Part shown: piece by piece, positions 37,173-45,822 of the stretch
How the letters are laid out: every line of letters begins with the position of its first letter
How positions within the stretch are numbered: position 1 is the first letter of the stretch
Source: Peribacillus deserti
Lineage (GTDB): Bacteria > Bacillota > Bacilli > Bacillales > DSM-1321
DNA: 64,000 nt
Direction of reading: 5' to 3'
Assembly: GCF_016909175.1 (NCBI RefSeq)
Contig: NZ_JAFBFI010000005.1
Location: 156,586 to 220,585, forward strand
Notes under the pieces: generated by a model
Told to the model about the DNA's origin: nothing
Seen by the model: only the letters and a program-made list of their open reading frames with translations
The model's database searches: none
Position numbers and translations under genes: made by a program

Positions 37173-37226
37173 CCAAAAAAATAAACCAGATAACCCCTTC
37201 CACTAAGCAAAGGGCTGGTCTGGTTT
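37173..37226 (-). terminator. Terminator of the phosphodiesterase-like gene
   Basis: AAACCAGA ... CCTT / AAGG ... TCTGGTTT with internal loops, then TTATTTTTTTGG on the minus strand. Confidence 0.75.
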
Positions 37227-37280
37227 AATGATACAAGTAAAAATTAAGATTCATTACTATAACTATTGGGATTTGCCTTA

Positions 37281-38159
37281 TTACCACTTGATATGCTGTT
37301 TCGTAGGGTTTGGGTCATTTTTAAGCAGATATTCCTGCAGAGCAGGAAGATCATCTGTGTTAATGAGGTCTACTCCAGCTTTTAACATTTCATTCCAGAC
37401 TGCCTCACGGTTTGGTAAGGCCATGTCTGGAGTGGCCCAGAAACGAACCATTTGGCCATTTTCATGTGCCGTTTCGACAATATGAACTAGCTTTTCGCGT
37501 TCTGCCTGGGGCATCTCACCAGCCCCCTGCCATGTAAAAATTTTCGTCCAGTTGTCACTTATTACAGGCATGAATTCATTATTGTTTTCAGATCCCAGGT
37601 CACTCATTCGGCCATCGAATGTGGCGTAACGTACTTTCTGGCTTTCCATCAAGTCACGATCCCGGTTTCCAGATATAATGACTGTAACAGCCCCCTGCTT
37701 CACTTTCTTATTAGTAAATTTTGTAACCATTTTCTTATATTCGGCTAGTTGTTTATCAATTTCTTCATATGTAGTTTTGCCTTCTGATTTAACATCAATC
37801 CACAGTAAGAAATCTGTACCGCCTTTGTAAACAGAACCTTTGTTTTGTTTCACTTTTTCCTTAAGCGGATCTAAATAAAGTGACTTAAGTGTCCGTTCAC
37901 GTTTTACATCCTCTTCGTCATGGGCTACCAGCAATTCACCGTCTTTTAGCCATACGTCTGCTTCTACACTTGTAAACCCATGATCCAGTGCATCATATAA
38001 AGGACGAGTGTGCTCATAATCGTTGTGTGCGTGAGCTTTTGCTAGTGGAACTACAACTTTGGATTCTTTCTTAACTTGTTCTGCAGAAGCAGTTATTGAT
38101 GATGAGTAAGGCATAGCAACAGCAACTGCTAAAGACATCGTTATCCACCATTTATTCAT
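37281..38159 (-). CDS. Secreted PI-PLC/GDPD-like phosphodiesterase (AIM6-like)
   Basis: 292-aa TIM-barrel phosphodiesterase-like protein with an N-terminal Sec signal (MNKWWITMSLAVAVAMPY, cleavage likely after ITASA). Core motifs: AHAHNDYEHTRPLYDAL and FTSVEADVWLKDGELLVAHD, the His and Glu/Asp of the active site, and LINTDDLPALQEYL at the end. It probably hydrolyses a phosphodiester outside the cell; the substrate is unknown. GGAGGATAACGC precedes ATG, and 150 bp upstream is free for regulation. Confidence 0.82.
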   Translation of the reverse strand: MNKWWITMSLAVAVAMPYSSSITASAEQVKKESKVVVPLAKAHAHNDYEHTRPLYDALDHGFTSVEADVWLKDGELLVAHDEEDVKRERTLKSLYLDPLKEKVKQNKGSVYKGGTDFLLWIDVKSEGKTTYEEIDKQLAEYKKMVTKFTNKKVKQGAVTVIISGNRDRDLMESQKVRYATFDGRMSDLGSENNNEFMPVISDNWTKIFTWQGAGEMPQAEREKLVHIVETAHENGQMVRFWATPDMALPNREAVWNEMLKAGVDLINTDDLPALQEYLLKNDPNPTKQHIKW

Positions 38160-38477
38160 AGCGTTATCCTCCTAATTTTCATTTCAATTCCTATGGTAAC
38201 GTACAAATCACATAAAACAATGACATTAACAAAACCTTAACGAAAACTGAAAGATGTTTACATAAAGCAGTTCCTTCTAACTATCTCGATACTAGATTAT
38301 ATAAGCTAATTTGCCCAAAAAACGAGGCACTTCAGAATAGAAGTGCTTTTTATAAGAACCATTTAAAAAAATAAATTACATTTCCACCGGTTATTCTACT
38401 AACCCACCTTTTAGTAATAGAACAAAAAGGTATTCATCCTTATTCAGTAAAGGATTTATTAGCAAAAACATCAATGC
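38160..38477. other. Intergenic with hairpin and repeat fragment
   Basis: A GCACTTC / GAAGTGC hairpin (38329-38348) with TTTTT and, at 38393-38432, a worn repeat copy (CTAACCCACCTTTTAGTAATAG). No gene. Confidence 0.5.
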
Positions 38478-38857
38478 TTAGTCTTTCTTTTTCCAAGACA
38501 TTAAATCAGAAAAAGCTAATCCAAAGGATACACCTAAAGGAATACCTAAATCCCAAACATCCATTTCCGAACGTCTAAAAAAGTAATAAATAAAATAGTT
38601 TGCCGCACTTAAAGAAATAAACCAATTAATAAACGTAAAAAGCCTTTTTCTTATTTGAATCCAGTTTAACTTCCTTGTATTCGCAATAACTAGAAAGATG
38701 GAGAACAAACCATATAGAAAAGATAAATTACATATCCTATAATAACTTTAAGAGAAAGCGGAGTATCAATATCCTTATATATTATAAATATTGTAAGTGT
38801 GGTTCCTGCCAATAGTACAATAAACAAAATTAAGTTTAGCGAAAAATATTTCTTCAT
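38478..38857 (-). pseudogene. Small membrane protein, one frameshift
   Basis: Starts at ATG 38857 (AAGGGGTAAAG upstream) with MKKYFSLNLILFIVLLAGT and a second helix VIIGYVIYLFYMV. Near 38708 the reading slips by one base (GGTTTGTTC). The second frame continues FSIFLVIANTRKLNWIQI through FGLAFSDLMSWKKKD to 38478. The joined protein of about 126 aa would have four helices. Family unknown. Confidence 0.65.
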
Positions 38858-38934
38858 CTTTACCCCTTACCCAAGTTCTTTATATCTTTTAATTATCTCT
38901 AAATAGTAGACCTTATGTATTAGTCACTCATTCC

Positions 38935-39075
38935 TTGACCACTAAAGGGGCTGCAACAGCAGTCCCCCCTTCTTCAACTAACGCCACGTAGGACACCATT
39001 AATTGCACAAATTATTGATTCACCACTGAGAATGAAAATAGGCTTGGCAGACGATACTTTCGAAGAGTTACTCCT
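38935..39075. repeat. Terminator-repeat copy 7 plus partial long element L1
   Basis: GGGGCTGCAACAGCAGTCCCC core, TTCTTCAACTAACGCCACG arm, then ATTGATTCACCACTGAGAATG and GAAAATAGGCTTGGCAGAC, the beginning of the long non-coding segment also present at 52483, 60957, 62038 and 63912. Confidence 0.65.
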
Positions 39076-39096
39076 GACAATGAGTTCAACTTTCTT

Positions 39097-39225
39097 TAAG
39101 TGAGAGGAGGCTCTATGCCTAACTTATCCGATACTTCATTGACTAGAAATTCAACTCCAATCAAATTGAAATAATGACCATTATTTGAGTATTCTCCATC
39201 GTATTGCCTGCCGTTTATGAATTCA
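39097..39225 (-). pseudogene. C-terminal gene remnant
   Basis: Reads YTEFINGRQYDGEYSNNGHY then FNLIGVEFLVNEVSDKLGIE with a stop near 39100 and a stop codon just upstream. Good protein character for about 42 residues, nothing further. Family unknown. Confidence 0.35.
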
Positions 39226-39249
39226 GTATATCATCCTTGTACAAACTTA

Positions 39250-39323
39250 CTTGTCGTTAGTGGAACAAAAAAAGGCTGCCGGAGCAACCATACATTCTTA
39301 AACGAACGGACCCTTAGTAGAAC
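39250..39323. repeat. Terminator-repeat copy 8
   Basis: CGTTAGTGGAACAAAAAAAGG, core GGCTGCCGGAGCAACC, outer arm AACGAACGGACCCTTAG. Lies 60 bp after the peptidase E stop. Confidence 0.65.
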
Positions 39324-39380
39324 AATAAAAAAGCTGTAATCTTCAATAGATCACCAGCTTAGGCCAGGGTTCACTAAGAA

Positions 39381-40031
39381 TCAACATATATTTCCATCCC
39401 GGACCTTAACAACGTTTCCTATCCTTTTGATGGTACCGTCTTCTACAATAAGTCCCTCTCCATCATTCCCAGCATAAATCGTTGTTCCAGTTGTTTGAGA
39501 GAATTTAAATACATCTTGTTTGAAATCTTCATTCCAACGATTGTAGTGCGGTAAGAAATCAAAATCTACAAAATTTAACGTATCTAAATCCTCATTATTA
39601 TGGTTTCCAGTAAACAACTGAAATAACTTTGCTGACTTTCCTAATTGGACCGCTCCACCGCTAACACCTATAATGGTTCCCCCTTGATTAAAATAATCCC
39701 ATAAAGCGTTCTCCATCTTACGATTTTTGATAGCACTTCTAAGTTGAATTGGGTTACCTGCGGAAAGATGAATGATGTCACAACTAAGTAATTCCTTAAC
39801 TTTCAATGGATCAAATTCACTATATAGGTCGATAAACATTATGTTCTGTAACCCGTAATGGCCGTAATATTGAACTTTAGTATTAAAATACTTCTTCTTC
39901 TTATCTTCCGTAGAAGGGACATAGCCCATCTTAATCTTGTCGGGACTCAGACCTGCGAACATTATATTATCCAGTCTCCGATTACCAGGAGATTCAGTGA
40001 CTTGATCACTATAAAAGAACAACCTCCCCAT
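39381..40031 (-). CDS. Peptidase E-like protein (S51, glutamine amidotransferase fold)
   Basis: 216-aa peptidase family S51 member, relatives of which cleave Asp-X dipeptides. The nucleophile elbow GVSGGAVQLG (about residues 121-130) contains the catalytic Ser, and NDGEGLIVEDG near the C-terminus is typical. GYVPSTEDKKKKYF matches the substrate-side loop. Start at ATG 40031, with GGTGAGGTGC upstream. Single-gene unit closed by a repeat copy. Confidence 0.82.
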   Translation of the reverse strand: MGRLFFYSDQVTESPGNRRLDNIMFAGLSPDKIKMGYVPSTEDKKKKYFNTKVQYYGHYGLQNIMFIDLYSEFDPLKVKELLSCDIIHLSAGNPIQLRSAIKNRKMENALWDYFNQGGTIIGVSGGAVQLGKSAKLFQLFTGNHNNEDLDTLNFVDFDFLPHYNRWNEDFKQDVFKFSQTTGTTIYAGNDGEGLIVEDGTIKRIGNVVKVRDGNIC

Positions 40032-40091
40032 TAAGAGCACCTCACCCTTTTTTCAATAGTTGGGTAATAATTCGATATTAGATATTAAAAT

Positions 40092-40178
40092 TCCTTCTTG
40101 AACTAAACTGTCCCGTTAGTGAAACAAAGAAAAATCCCCGAAGCAGCCATTCACTCTTGAATAATGCATCCAATAGTT
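40092..40178. repeat. Terminator-repeat copy 9 (full length, worn core)
   Basis: CTTCTTGAACTAAACTGTCCC, GTTAGTGAAACAAAGAAAAA, core ATCCCCGAAGCAGCC, end TGAATAATGCATCCAATAG. Both outer arms are recognisable. Confidence 0.6.
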
Positions 40179-40390
40179 AAAGTACATTATATGTAACTTC
40201 AGAAAAATGGTATGAAATAACTCCTCCTAAATAATGAGTAGTAAAAGTGTGTTACTATTATAGGTGTAAAATTTAAGGTGTTATTCAATGATTGTCATTA
40301 ACTTTTAGGGCAGAAACGTTTGCCTTACTTTAATATTTATTGGAGATTTATTATCTCTTAAGGAGTACAACTTTAACGGGGGAAATTTAA

Positions 40391-40789
40391 ATGAAAATAA
40401 TTGGGGCAATTTCTGGATTTTTTCTAACAGACTTTCTTTTTCACTTAATAGATGCCTTTGCTGTTGGGTTGAAAGCCGAAACACCAGCCGGACGAATTGG
40501 TGCAGTCTTTTTTGGTGTTTTAGTTCTTCTGGTTTTAATGTTCTTCTTTTATCGTTACTTTTCAAAAGCTTTTTTTAATGGATTCACAGTGGCTACAGGA
40601 TTATTTTTAAGCTTTGATATCATTGTTTTTCATTGGATTTTTAAACTCCACCGAATTACAATGGGACCGGAAGCAAATTGGATTGAACCGCTTTTTGTTG
40701 TGTTTGGCATAGTTATAGTATATTTTGGGATAAAACAAGAAAAATTGTTATCAAGACAAGAAAATATAAATAAAAATATTACAATTTAA
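40391..40789 (+). CDS. DUF2243-family membrane protein
   Basis: 132-aa protein with four membrane helices (MKIIGAISGFFLTDFLFHLI, FFGVLVLLVLMFFFYRYF). The HWIFKLHRI-type segment and the spacing of helices fit DUF2243. AACGGGGGAAATTTAA precedes ATG. Opposite in orientation to its neighbours. Function unknown. Confidence 0.65.
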   Translation: MKIIGAISGFFLTDFLFHLIDAFAVGLKAETPAGRIGAVFFGVLVLLVLMFFFYRYFSKAFFNGFTVATGLFLSFDIIVFHWIFKLHRITMGPEANWIEPLFVVFGIVIVYFGIKQEKLLSRQENINKNITI

Positions 40790-40802
40790 AAAATTAGAGA
40801 AG

Positions 40803-40845
40803 AGGATGGAAATCTTGAGCGTTTTCTCAAGTATTCCATCCTATC
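40803..40845. terminator. Bidirectional terminator
   Basis: GGATGGAA-TTGAG / CTCAA-TTCCATCC hairpin with T-rich sequence on both sides, between convergent genes. Confidence 0.85.
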
Positions 40846-41285
40846 CTTTTCCGCTAATAAAAAGACCGCCGCATCGTTCCTCATCTTCAACTCTTACACC
40901 CCTTACTTGAATAAAAAGGAGCGTTTTACCCTTCAGCTCCCGTATATCTAATACCTTATTCAGTGCAATCAATGCTTCACTTACTTTTAAATCATTGTGT
41001 GAATGATTCTTAGTAGCAATATGAAAATGTACAGCAAGAAGAGAATTAACTTCTTCGGGCGTTTGAGTGCTACTGAGTGGTTCGCTACCAATGACTTTAG
41101 ACACCCCGTTCTTACTGTTTACTGCAATGTTGTTTGTCTGCTCAACCGTGTACGCATGATCTTCAGCACCTGCTATCGAAATATCTACATAATATCGCCA
41201 TCACCACAAGTAGTAAGCCGGACCTCTACTCCCAGGAATTTGAATAAAAGGCTTTTGTCTCACTCTTTATCTACTCGCGATAAGT
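40841..41285 (-). pseudogene. Unrecognised gene with frameshift
   Basis: The last 87 codons form an open frame (GTG 41104; VNSLLAVHFHIATKNHSHND, LLFIQVRGVRVEDEERCGG). In the same frame upstream the sequence remains protein-like (VDISIAGAEDHAYTVEQTNN), then shifts near 41195 to FLGVEVRLTTCGDGDI. The two halves share a K-S/T-LLF...GV-V pattern, hinting at an internal duplication. No family recognised. Confidence 0.4.
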
Positions 41286-41413
41286 CACTCGCCCATATGG
41301 TTTATAACAAGTTTCAGGCGTTATAACATGGGTATATTTAATCAAACCCCATCGCTAATTATTTCTTTTTTAACCTTAAATTCCAACATGAAATCCTTAA
41401 AGGAGAGATATCT

Positions 41414-42226
41414 ATGGTCAGGACTGTAGAAGAGGTAACAAATTATTTAGACGCCGACCAAAATAATATAGCAGATGTACTTTTAGAGCAAGCTATCGTA
41501 GAAATGGGCTTAACTTTGAAAGATGAAGAAACCAATAAATATAAAGATCTATTAGTCGCACTCATCAGTCATATTTCCAAAAGTTTAAGGTTAAGTAAAT
41601 CAGATCGAAAAAAGATAAATTTCTCTTTTGCCATAGACCACTACTCATTGAACAAGGGGTCAACCCAAACAGAACTCATCGATTTATTATGTAATTTTCG
41701 ATTAGGTTTGTTAAAAGAGATACGAAAGAGGTGTATATCTCAGAAACTTCCGTTAGAGGAAATATTTTTTGTAAACGACCAAGTGGTTTATACTTTTGAT
41801 GAAATCATACGAAATATCACTAGAATCTCTTCAATAATCACCGAAAAGTCCGTAAAGGCCATTGAAAAGGAAATGTTAGAACTTGCTGCTCCCATTGTTC
41901 CCATCAAAAGAGGGGTCGCAGTCTTACCTTTTATTGGCGATTTTAATGAGAATCGGGCTGCTTATATTATGGAGACTGTGATACCTAAGGTAGCGAGATT
42001 AGACCTTAACATGTTAATTATAGACTTTTCAGGAATACATGTTTTTGATACCTTCGTTGCTCAGCACTTTTTTCAAATTAGGGATATACTAAAATTGTTG
42101 GGAATATCACCTGTTATTACTGGGATAAGACCGGCCTTAGCACAGACAGCTGTACAATTAGGAATCAATATTGCAGATGTACAAGCGTACAGCAACGTTC
42201 AGCAAGTCTTGGAAAAGAAGAAATAG
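41414..42226 (+). CDS. RsbR-type stressosome protein (STAS), paralogue 1
   Basis: 270-aa RsbT co-antagonist-like protein. A divergent N-terminal helical (globin-like) sensor half is followed by a linker ELAAPIVPIKRGVAVLPFIG and a C-terminal STAS domain with IIDFSGIHVFDTFVAQ, which holds the conserved region phosphorylated by RsbT. AAAGGAGAGATATCT precedes the ATG. It is convergent with a second paralogue 160 bp away; no RsbS, RsbT or sigma factor gene is nearby. The likely role is an alternative stressosome sensor. Confidence 0.87.
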   Translation: MVRTVEEVTNYLDADQNNIADVLLEQAIVEMGLTLKDEETNKYKDLLVALISHISKSLRLSKSDRKKINFSFAIDHYSLNKGSTQTELIDLLCNFRLGLLKEIRKRCISQKLPLEEIFFVNDQVVYTFDEIIRNITRISSIITEKSVKAIEKEMLELAAPIVPIKRGVAVLPFIGDFNENRAAYIMETVIPKVARLDLNMLIIDFSGIHVFDTFVAQHFFQIRDILKLLGISPVITGIRPALAQTAVQLGINIADVQAYSNVQQVLEKKK

Positions 42227-42384
42227 TTGTAATCTTAATTGACATGGCACCGCTGGTAAACAACACACTTTACCCTGTGCTTCCATAGTATATTTGAAGA
42301 TAAATCTGTAGTGCCCCCTTTACTTACGATATTATATTTTTACTCATCTTGTTGAATTTCAAAATATAAAAATACGATAACCAA

Positions 42385-43197
42385 CTATAAATTTTCTAAT
42401 GCTTGTTTCAAATTAGCAAAGTACCTTGTTTTTCCAACATCTATGCCACTTTGAACAATAATCTGTGCCAATTGAGGAGTCATTCCAGTTATTATAATTT
42501 CTATATCTAACAACTCTAACACCATGCCAAGTTGACTAAGGGAATGGGTAAATTCTATATCCAGCGTTAAAACCCCCGAATAATCTACAATTAGATGCCT
42601 TACTTGCATATCAACAATCTTTGGAAGTACTTTATTACCAAGATAGGCAATCCTATACTCATCAAAAGTTCCAATTAGAGGCACAATGGCAACTCCCTCT
42701 TTAATTGGAACAACAGGAGCTGACAGCTCTGCTAATTCCTTTTGGGCTTCTTTTTTATGCTTATCCGAAAGCTCTTCAAAGGCAAGTACAGTTTCATTTA
42801 GACTTAAGTCAAAAATTTTATTTACTTGTTTTATTACTGAGGCATTTTCTTTTAGTGAAAGCTCATATTGAATACTAAGCTTTGTAATTAAGTCATTTAA
42901 AACTTCTCTTGTAGGAGAATAACGGAGTACGATCTCCGAAATTCGACCGCCTACCTGGGATTGTGCATTTTTCTTACTCCATTCCAAGATAATGTCTGGT
43001 ACTCCTAGATAATCTTTTTCAACAACAGAGCCTCCCAGAAAACCGAAAAGTTCTTCATACATTTTAATTGCCTGATCTTTTTCTGTATTAGAAATTTTTA
43101 GGTCCAAACTAGAGAGAACGGCCTCAACAACTTCTATAGCAAGTGAATCCGCATTTTCAGCGAAATGTTTACCTATCTTTTTTAATGTTTTAGACAT
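42385..43197 (-). CDS. RsbR-type stressosome protein (STAS), paralogue 2
   Basis: 270 aa from ATG 43197 (AAGGGTG seven bases upstream), the same length as paralogue 1. Linker ELSAPVVPIKEGVAIVPLIG and STAS domain with IVDYSGVLTLDIEF. The N-terminal halves of the paralogues are barely alike, as expected if each senses a different signal. The Asp of the usual VDT segment is shifted to LDI. Convergent with paralogue 1. Confidence 0.87.
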   Translation of the reverse strand: MSKTLKKIGKHFAENADSLAIEVVEAVLSSLDLKISNTEKDQAIKMYEELFGFLGGSVVEKDYLGVPDIILEWSKKNAQSQVGGRISEIVLRYSPTREVLNDLITKLSIQYELSLKENASVIKQVNKIFDLSLNETVLAFEELSDKHKKEAQKELAELSAPVVPIKEGVAIVPLIGTFDEYRIAYLGNKVLPKIVDMQVRHLIVDYSGVLTLDIEFTHSLSQLGMVLELLDIEIIITGMTPQLAQIIVQSGIDVGKTRYFANLKQALENL

Positions 43198-43322
43198 TCC
43201 CGACACCCTTTGTCTTTTATATAATAATAAGAGTAAAAATTAAAAAAGCACACTACTTTCAAACCCTATTGAAAATGAAATAATGTTCTCCATAATGGCT
43301 CATCCCAGGATAAAAAATATTT

Positions 43323-43394
43323 AAAGCATCAACACCACGTTTATTGAGAGGATATAAACGTTCCTTGGTGTCCTTTTAAGATGCTTTTAAATTT
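43323..43394. other. Long nested hairpin
   Basis: AAAGCATC ... CACC-GTTTAT / ATAAAC-GGTG ... GATGCTTT, about 70 bp, followed by AAATTTTC. It may be a terminator of the plus-strand or a structured RNA; no gene is attached. Region 43207-43570 is otherwise empty. Confidence 0.45.
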
Positions 43395-43573
43395 TCTAGC
43401 AAACTAGTCACAGCTTTACTAATATCAAAGAATAACAACCCTAAATTAATTTATTCCAATCAAGTCTCGTTCTTCTGTGTTTCAAGGATTTTTTGTATAT
43501 TTAACTTTTAAAATTCTTTTGCACCAGATTCTTAAATGTCTTTTTGTGCTTGCCTTAAGGATGGAATATTAGC

Positions 43574-43670
43574 TCATCCTTCATGATCGGGGTCTTCGAA
43601 TTGAACTCCATCATCATCTCAAAAACAAATTTCATTTATAAAGTAGGTACCTGGTGGTTTTCTTGACTAA
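43574..43670 (-). pseudogene. C-terminal remnant of a VOC-family gene
   Basis: Reads INEICF, a TGA stop, then DDDGVQFEDPDHEG and a stop at 43574. Such an ending (NEICFxDPDG...YDPDHEG) is usual in glyoxalase-fold proteins. Very short, so tentative. Confidence 0.4.
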
Positions 43671-43779
43671 TGTTTTATAACCTCAATAAGGAGTCCTTAG
43701 TCTTATTCTGCTCATTAGCACAATTCAGTCCTATACTATGCTATTCTGTTTCATTACCTAAATACTCCCCCGGCTTATT

Positions 43780-44127
43780 TTAGTCTCTAATCCGATTACC
43801 ATAGTGAATATGCCAGTGCATATGCTTGTTGCTTTGATATTCCCCAATGTTAGTGGAAACCGTACATGCACCAAACTTAGTATTCATTTTCGCAGCAACT
43901 TCCTGTATAGCTCCAAAGATTTCCTCCATTACTTTCTTTTCTTCTTGTTGAACAGTTATTATAGATAAGATATGCTTTTTCGGTATTACTACAATATGTT
44001 CTTCATAAAAAGGACGAGTATGATAAAAAGCAAGTACATTGTCCGTTTCTAAAACCTTTTTCACAGGTGTATTTCCACTTAAAACCTCATCACAATAAAA
44101 ATCTTCATATTGATTCCACACTATCAT
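43780..44127 (-). CDS. HIT-family hydrolase
   Basis: 115-aa histidine-triad nucleotide-binding protein. The triad is HMHWHIHYG (about residues 103-111); VLAFYHTRPFYEEHIVVIPK and CDEVLSG near the start are typical. Members hydrolyse AMP-linked substrates. GGAGGTTA precedes ATG. Single-gene unit. Confidence 0.88.
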   Translation of the reverse strand: MIVWNQYEDFYCDEVLSGNTPVKKVLETDNVLAFYHTRPFYEEHIVVIPKKHILSIITVQQEEKKVMEEIFGAIQEVAAKMNTKFGACTVSTNIGEYQSNKHMHWHIHYGNRIRD

Positions 44128-44180
44128 TAACCTCCATTAATCTTGATTCTTTTTAGATATTCTACATGTTGCCAAAGACA

Positions 44181-44249
44181 TCCTTCTTCAACAAACCGCC
44201 AGTTTTCCATCCAGGAAACAGAGCTAACGCACCCTTTAGTTAAGAAGGA
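44181..44249. repeat. Terminator-repeat arms without core
   Basis: TCCTTCTTCAACAAACCGCC and GCTAACGCACCCTTTAG with the core hairpin replaced by unrelated sequence. Confidence 0.5.
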
Positions 44250-44292
44250 ATATTTGTATAATCCTCCCTTTAGTAAAATCCACTTTTAATTG

Positions 44293-44350
44293 CTAAAAAA
44301 AATAAACAAAGTGCCATTTCTGTTTAATAGAAATTGGCACTTTGTTTATT
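44293..44350 (-). terminator. Strong terminator of the zinc-ribbon gene
   Basis: AAACAAAGTGCCA / TGGCACTTTGTTT plus an inner TTCT/AGAA pair, then TTATTTTTTTTAG on the minus strand. Confidence 0.9.
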
Positions 44351-44359
44351 CGCTATACG

Positions 44360-44569
44360 TTATCGTGCCGCTTGTGGCGGTTGACATATGTCACATTTAC
44401 GTTGGTTATTATTTTTAAATTTCGTAAAAGTTTTTTCAAAGTTGCTGCCACATGCACATTTAAATAGTAACTTTTGAGAAAAACCGTGATATTCCGTTGT
44501 TAGCAACTTACTTTCCGAATTGTTCTCAACAAATTCGTTAATTTTACCAATTGTCCATCGTTTATTCAT
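44360..44569 (-). CDS. Small zinc-ribbon protein, 69 aa
   Basis: Starts at ATG 44569 because GGAGGTGTAAGAGA lies upstream. It has KRWTIGKINEFVENNSESKL, then CACGSNFEKTFTKFKNNNQR and CDICQPP: two CxC/CxxC pairs that probably bind one zinc. The same pattern occurs at the N-termini of phage-type homing endonucleases and related small proteins. Here it stands alone with its own terminator. DNA binding is a guess. Confidence 0.6.
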   Translation of the reverse strand: MNKRWTIGKINEFVENNSESKLLTTEYHGFSQKLLFKCACGSNFEKTFTKFKNNNQRKCDICQPPQAAR

Positions 44570-44817
44570 TCTCTTACACCTCCATATTTTATCGCTATGC
44601 GGAGGCTTTTGTTGGCATCCGTTCAATTACAAGTAAAAGTCGTAATTTTACTAATTTCCTTATTATAACATGAGCTGGCACTCAATTAAACAGATGGAAG
44701 GTATCTTATTAAACTAATCAGCTACTTTGATCTTTGTTTTTTGTTCATTATACCCTTGCTATATGTATTGCTTTTGCTTCTGCTAGCTGACCTGATTGAG
44801 GTTTAACCAATCACTAT

Positions 44818-45219
44818 TTATGGTCTGTATCCATAGGCAAAAGAAAAAAAGAAACTAAATATCAAGAATAGAATAGCCGTCGGAATTAAGCTCAATAAAA
44901 TAAGTATCTTAGCCATTTTCGAATGAACACTGTTAAACCATTTGTAGTAAATGAAGATTAAGATACCAACCAAAGGTAAAAAAAGATACCTTGTTATAGT
45001 GTCAACCCATTCTGAATTCTTATCCCAATATTTATCAGGAACAGGAAGAACATCTTCATATTCCTTATTGATTTTGTTCTTAACTTTGATAAAAAAATAG
45101 GAAACTACCAAATAATAAGCAGCAATTATGCTTTTAACCCACCAAAATAAATATTTATTGAAAAACACGATGATAAAAATTAGAGCTAACGTTACGAAAA
45201 ATCCTGTATATTGCTGCAA
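44818..45219 (-). CDS. Hypothetical membrane protein, four helices
   Basis: 133 aa with a charged central loop (NKEYEDVLPVPDKYWDKNSE) between two pairs of helices. TTG 45219 is the likely start, as AGGAGGTAGAATTTA precedes it. Family unknown. Confidence 0.6.
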   Translation of the reverse strand: MQQYTGFFVTLALIFIIVFFNKYLFWWVKSIIAAYYLVVSYFFIKVKNKINKEYEDVLPVPDKYWDKNSEWVDTITRYLFLPLVGILIFIYYKWFNSVHSKMAKILILLSLIPTAILFLIFSFFFSFAYGYRP

Positions 45220-45288
45220 TAAATTCTACCTCCTACTTAAACAGCTCTAGCGATTAATCTGGATAAATGACCAACTTAAAAGAAATCC

Positions 45289-45326
45289 TTTCTTCAAAAA
45301 CCGTACCCGTTAGTTTTAGAAGAAGG
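45289..45326. repeat. Terminator-repeat outer arm
   Basis: TTCTTCAAAAACCGTACCCG then TTAGTTTTAGAAGAAGG; near-symmetric, no core hairpin. Confidence 0.5.
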
Positions 45327-45435
45327 ATTGATAATGCTTCTAATGAGCAGTATATTCGTCCAGTGGCATAGTCTATAGAATAAAATCCTCGTATATGGAT
45401 TTAAATGTTGTCCTTTATTAAAGGAGAGTGATTGC

Positions 45436-45609
45436 GTGACTTGGTTAATTGTTGCTGTTGTCAGTATTTTGGTACTCGCCCTTTTTATTGATTGGACACG
45501 TAAGAGAATTAATAACAATCCCCATAAACCAATAACTCCTAACGCTAAGCCTGGTGAGGATACCAATCATACGATGGGTGATAACCGTTATTCGGGTGGA
45601 GGGCAATAA
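45436..45609 (+). CDS. Small single-pass membrane protein, 57 aa
   Basis: GTG 45436 with AAGGAGAGTGATTGC upstream. One N-terminal helix (TWLIVAVVSILVLALFIDW), a basic stop-transfer TRKR, then a hydrophilic tail ending NRYSGGGQ. A terminator follows 27 bp after the stop. Antisense frames over this gene are longer but lack ribosome sites. Function unknown. Confidence 0.7.
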   Translation: MTWLIVAVVSILVLALFIDWTRKRINNNPHKPITPNAKPGEDTNHTMGDNRYSGGGQ

Positions 45610-45635
45610 AGCTAGTAAAAATTGCAAGCATCTTT

Positions 45636-45661
45636 AGAGACCTTTATTGAGGTCTCTTTTG
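45636..45661 (+). terminator. Terminator of the 57-aa gene
   Basis: AGAGACCT / AGGTCTCT with a 6-base loop, then TTTGTTCTG. Confidence 0.8.
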
Positions 45662-45697
45662 TTCTGTTAAGAACCAAATACAGCGTTGTTTCTACTA

Positions 45698-45757
45698 ATC
45701 ACTTACCTGCCATTTAGTGAAAAAAAAGGGGGCTGTTGCAGCAGCCCCGGTTTTATT
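45698..45757. repeat. Terminator-repeat copy 10 with lengthened core
   Basis: CACTTACCTGCCATTTAGTG then core GGGGCTGTTGCAGCAGCCCC, followed by eight Ts on the minus strand. It closes the tatAC operon. Confidence 0.75.
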
Positions 45758-45822
45758 AAACTTATCATTCCAGTCGGCAAGCTGGCTTTCCAAGGGCAGA
45801 TAAAAGTTGCTCAAGCATTCTT

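Noticed and set aside
44360..44569. Homing endonuclease
   Set aside because: Only the N-terminal zinc-ribbon part is present, with its own start and terminator; no HNH or GIY-YIG motif follows.
45294..45627. Two minus-strand frames opposite the 57-aa membrane protein
   Set aside because: No ribosome sites; the plus-strand gene has AAGGAGAGTG, a clear membrane helix and a terminator.
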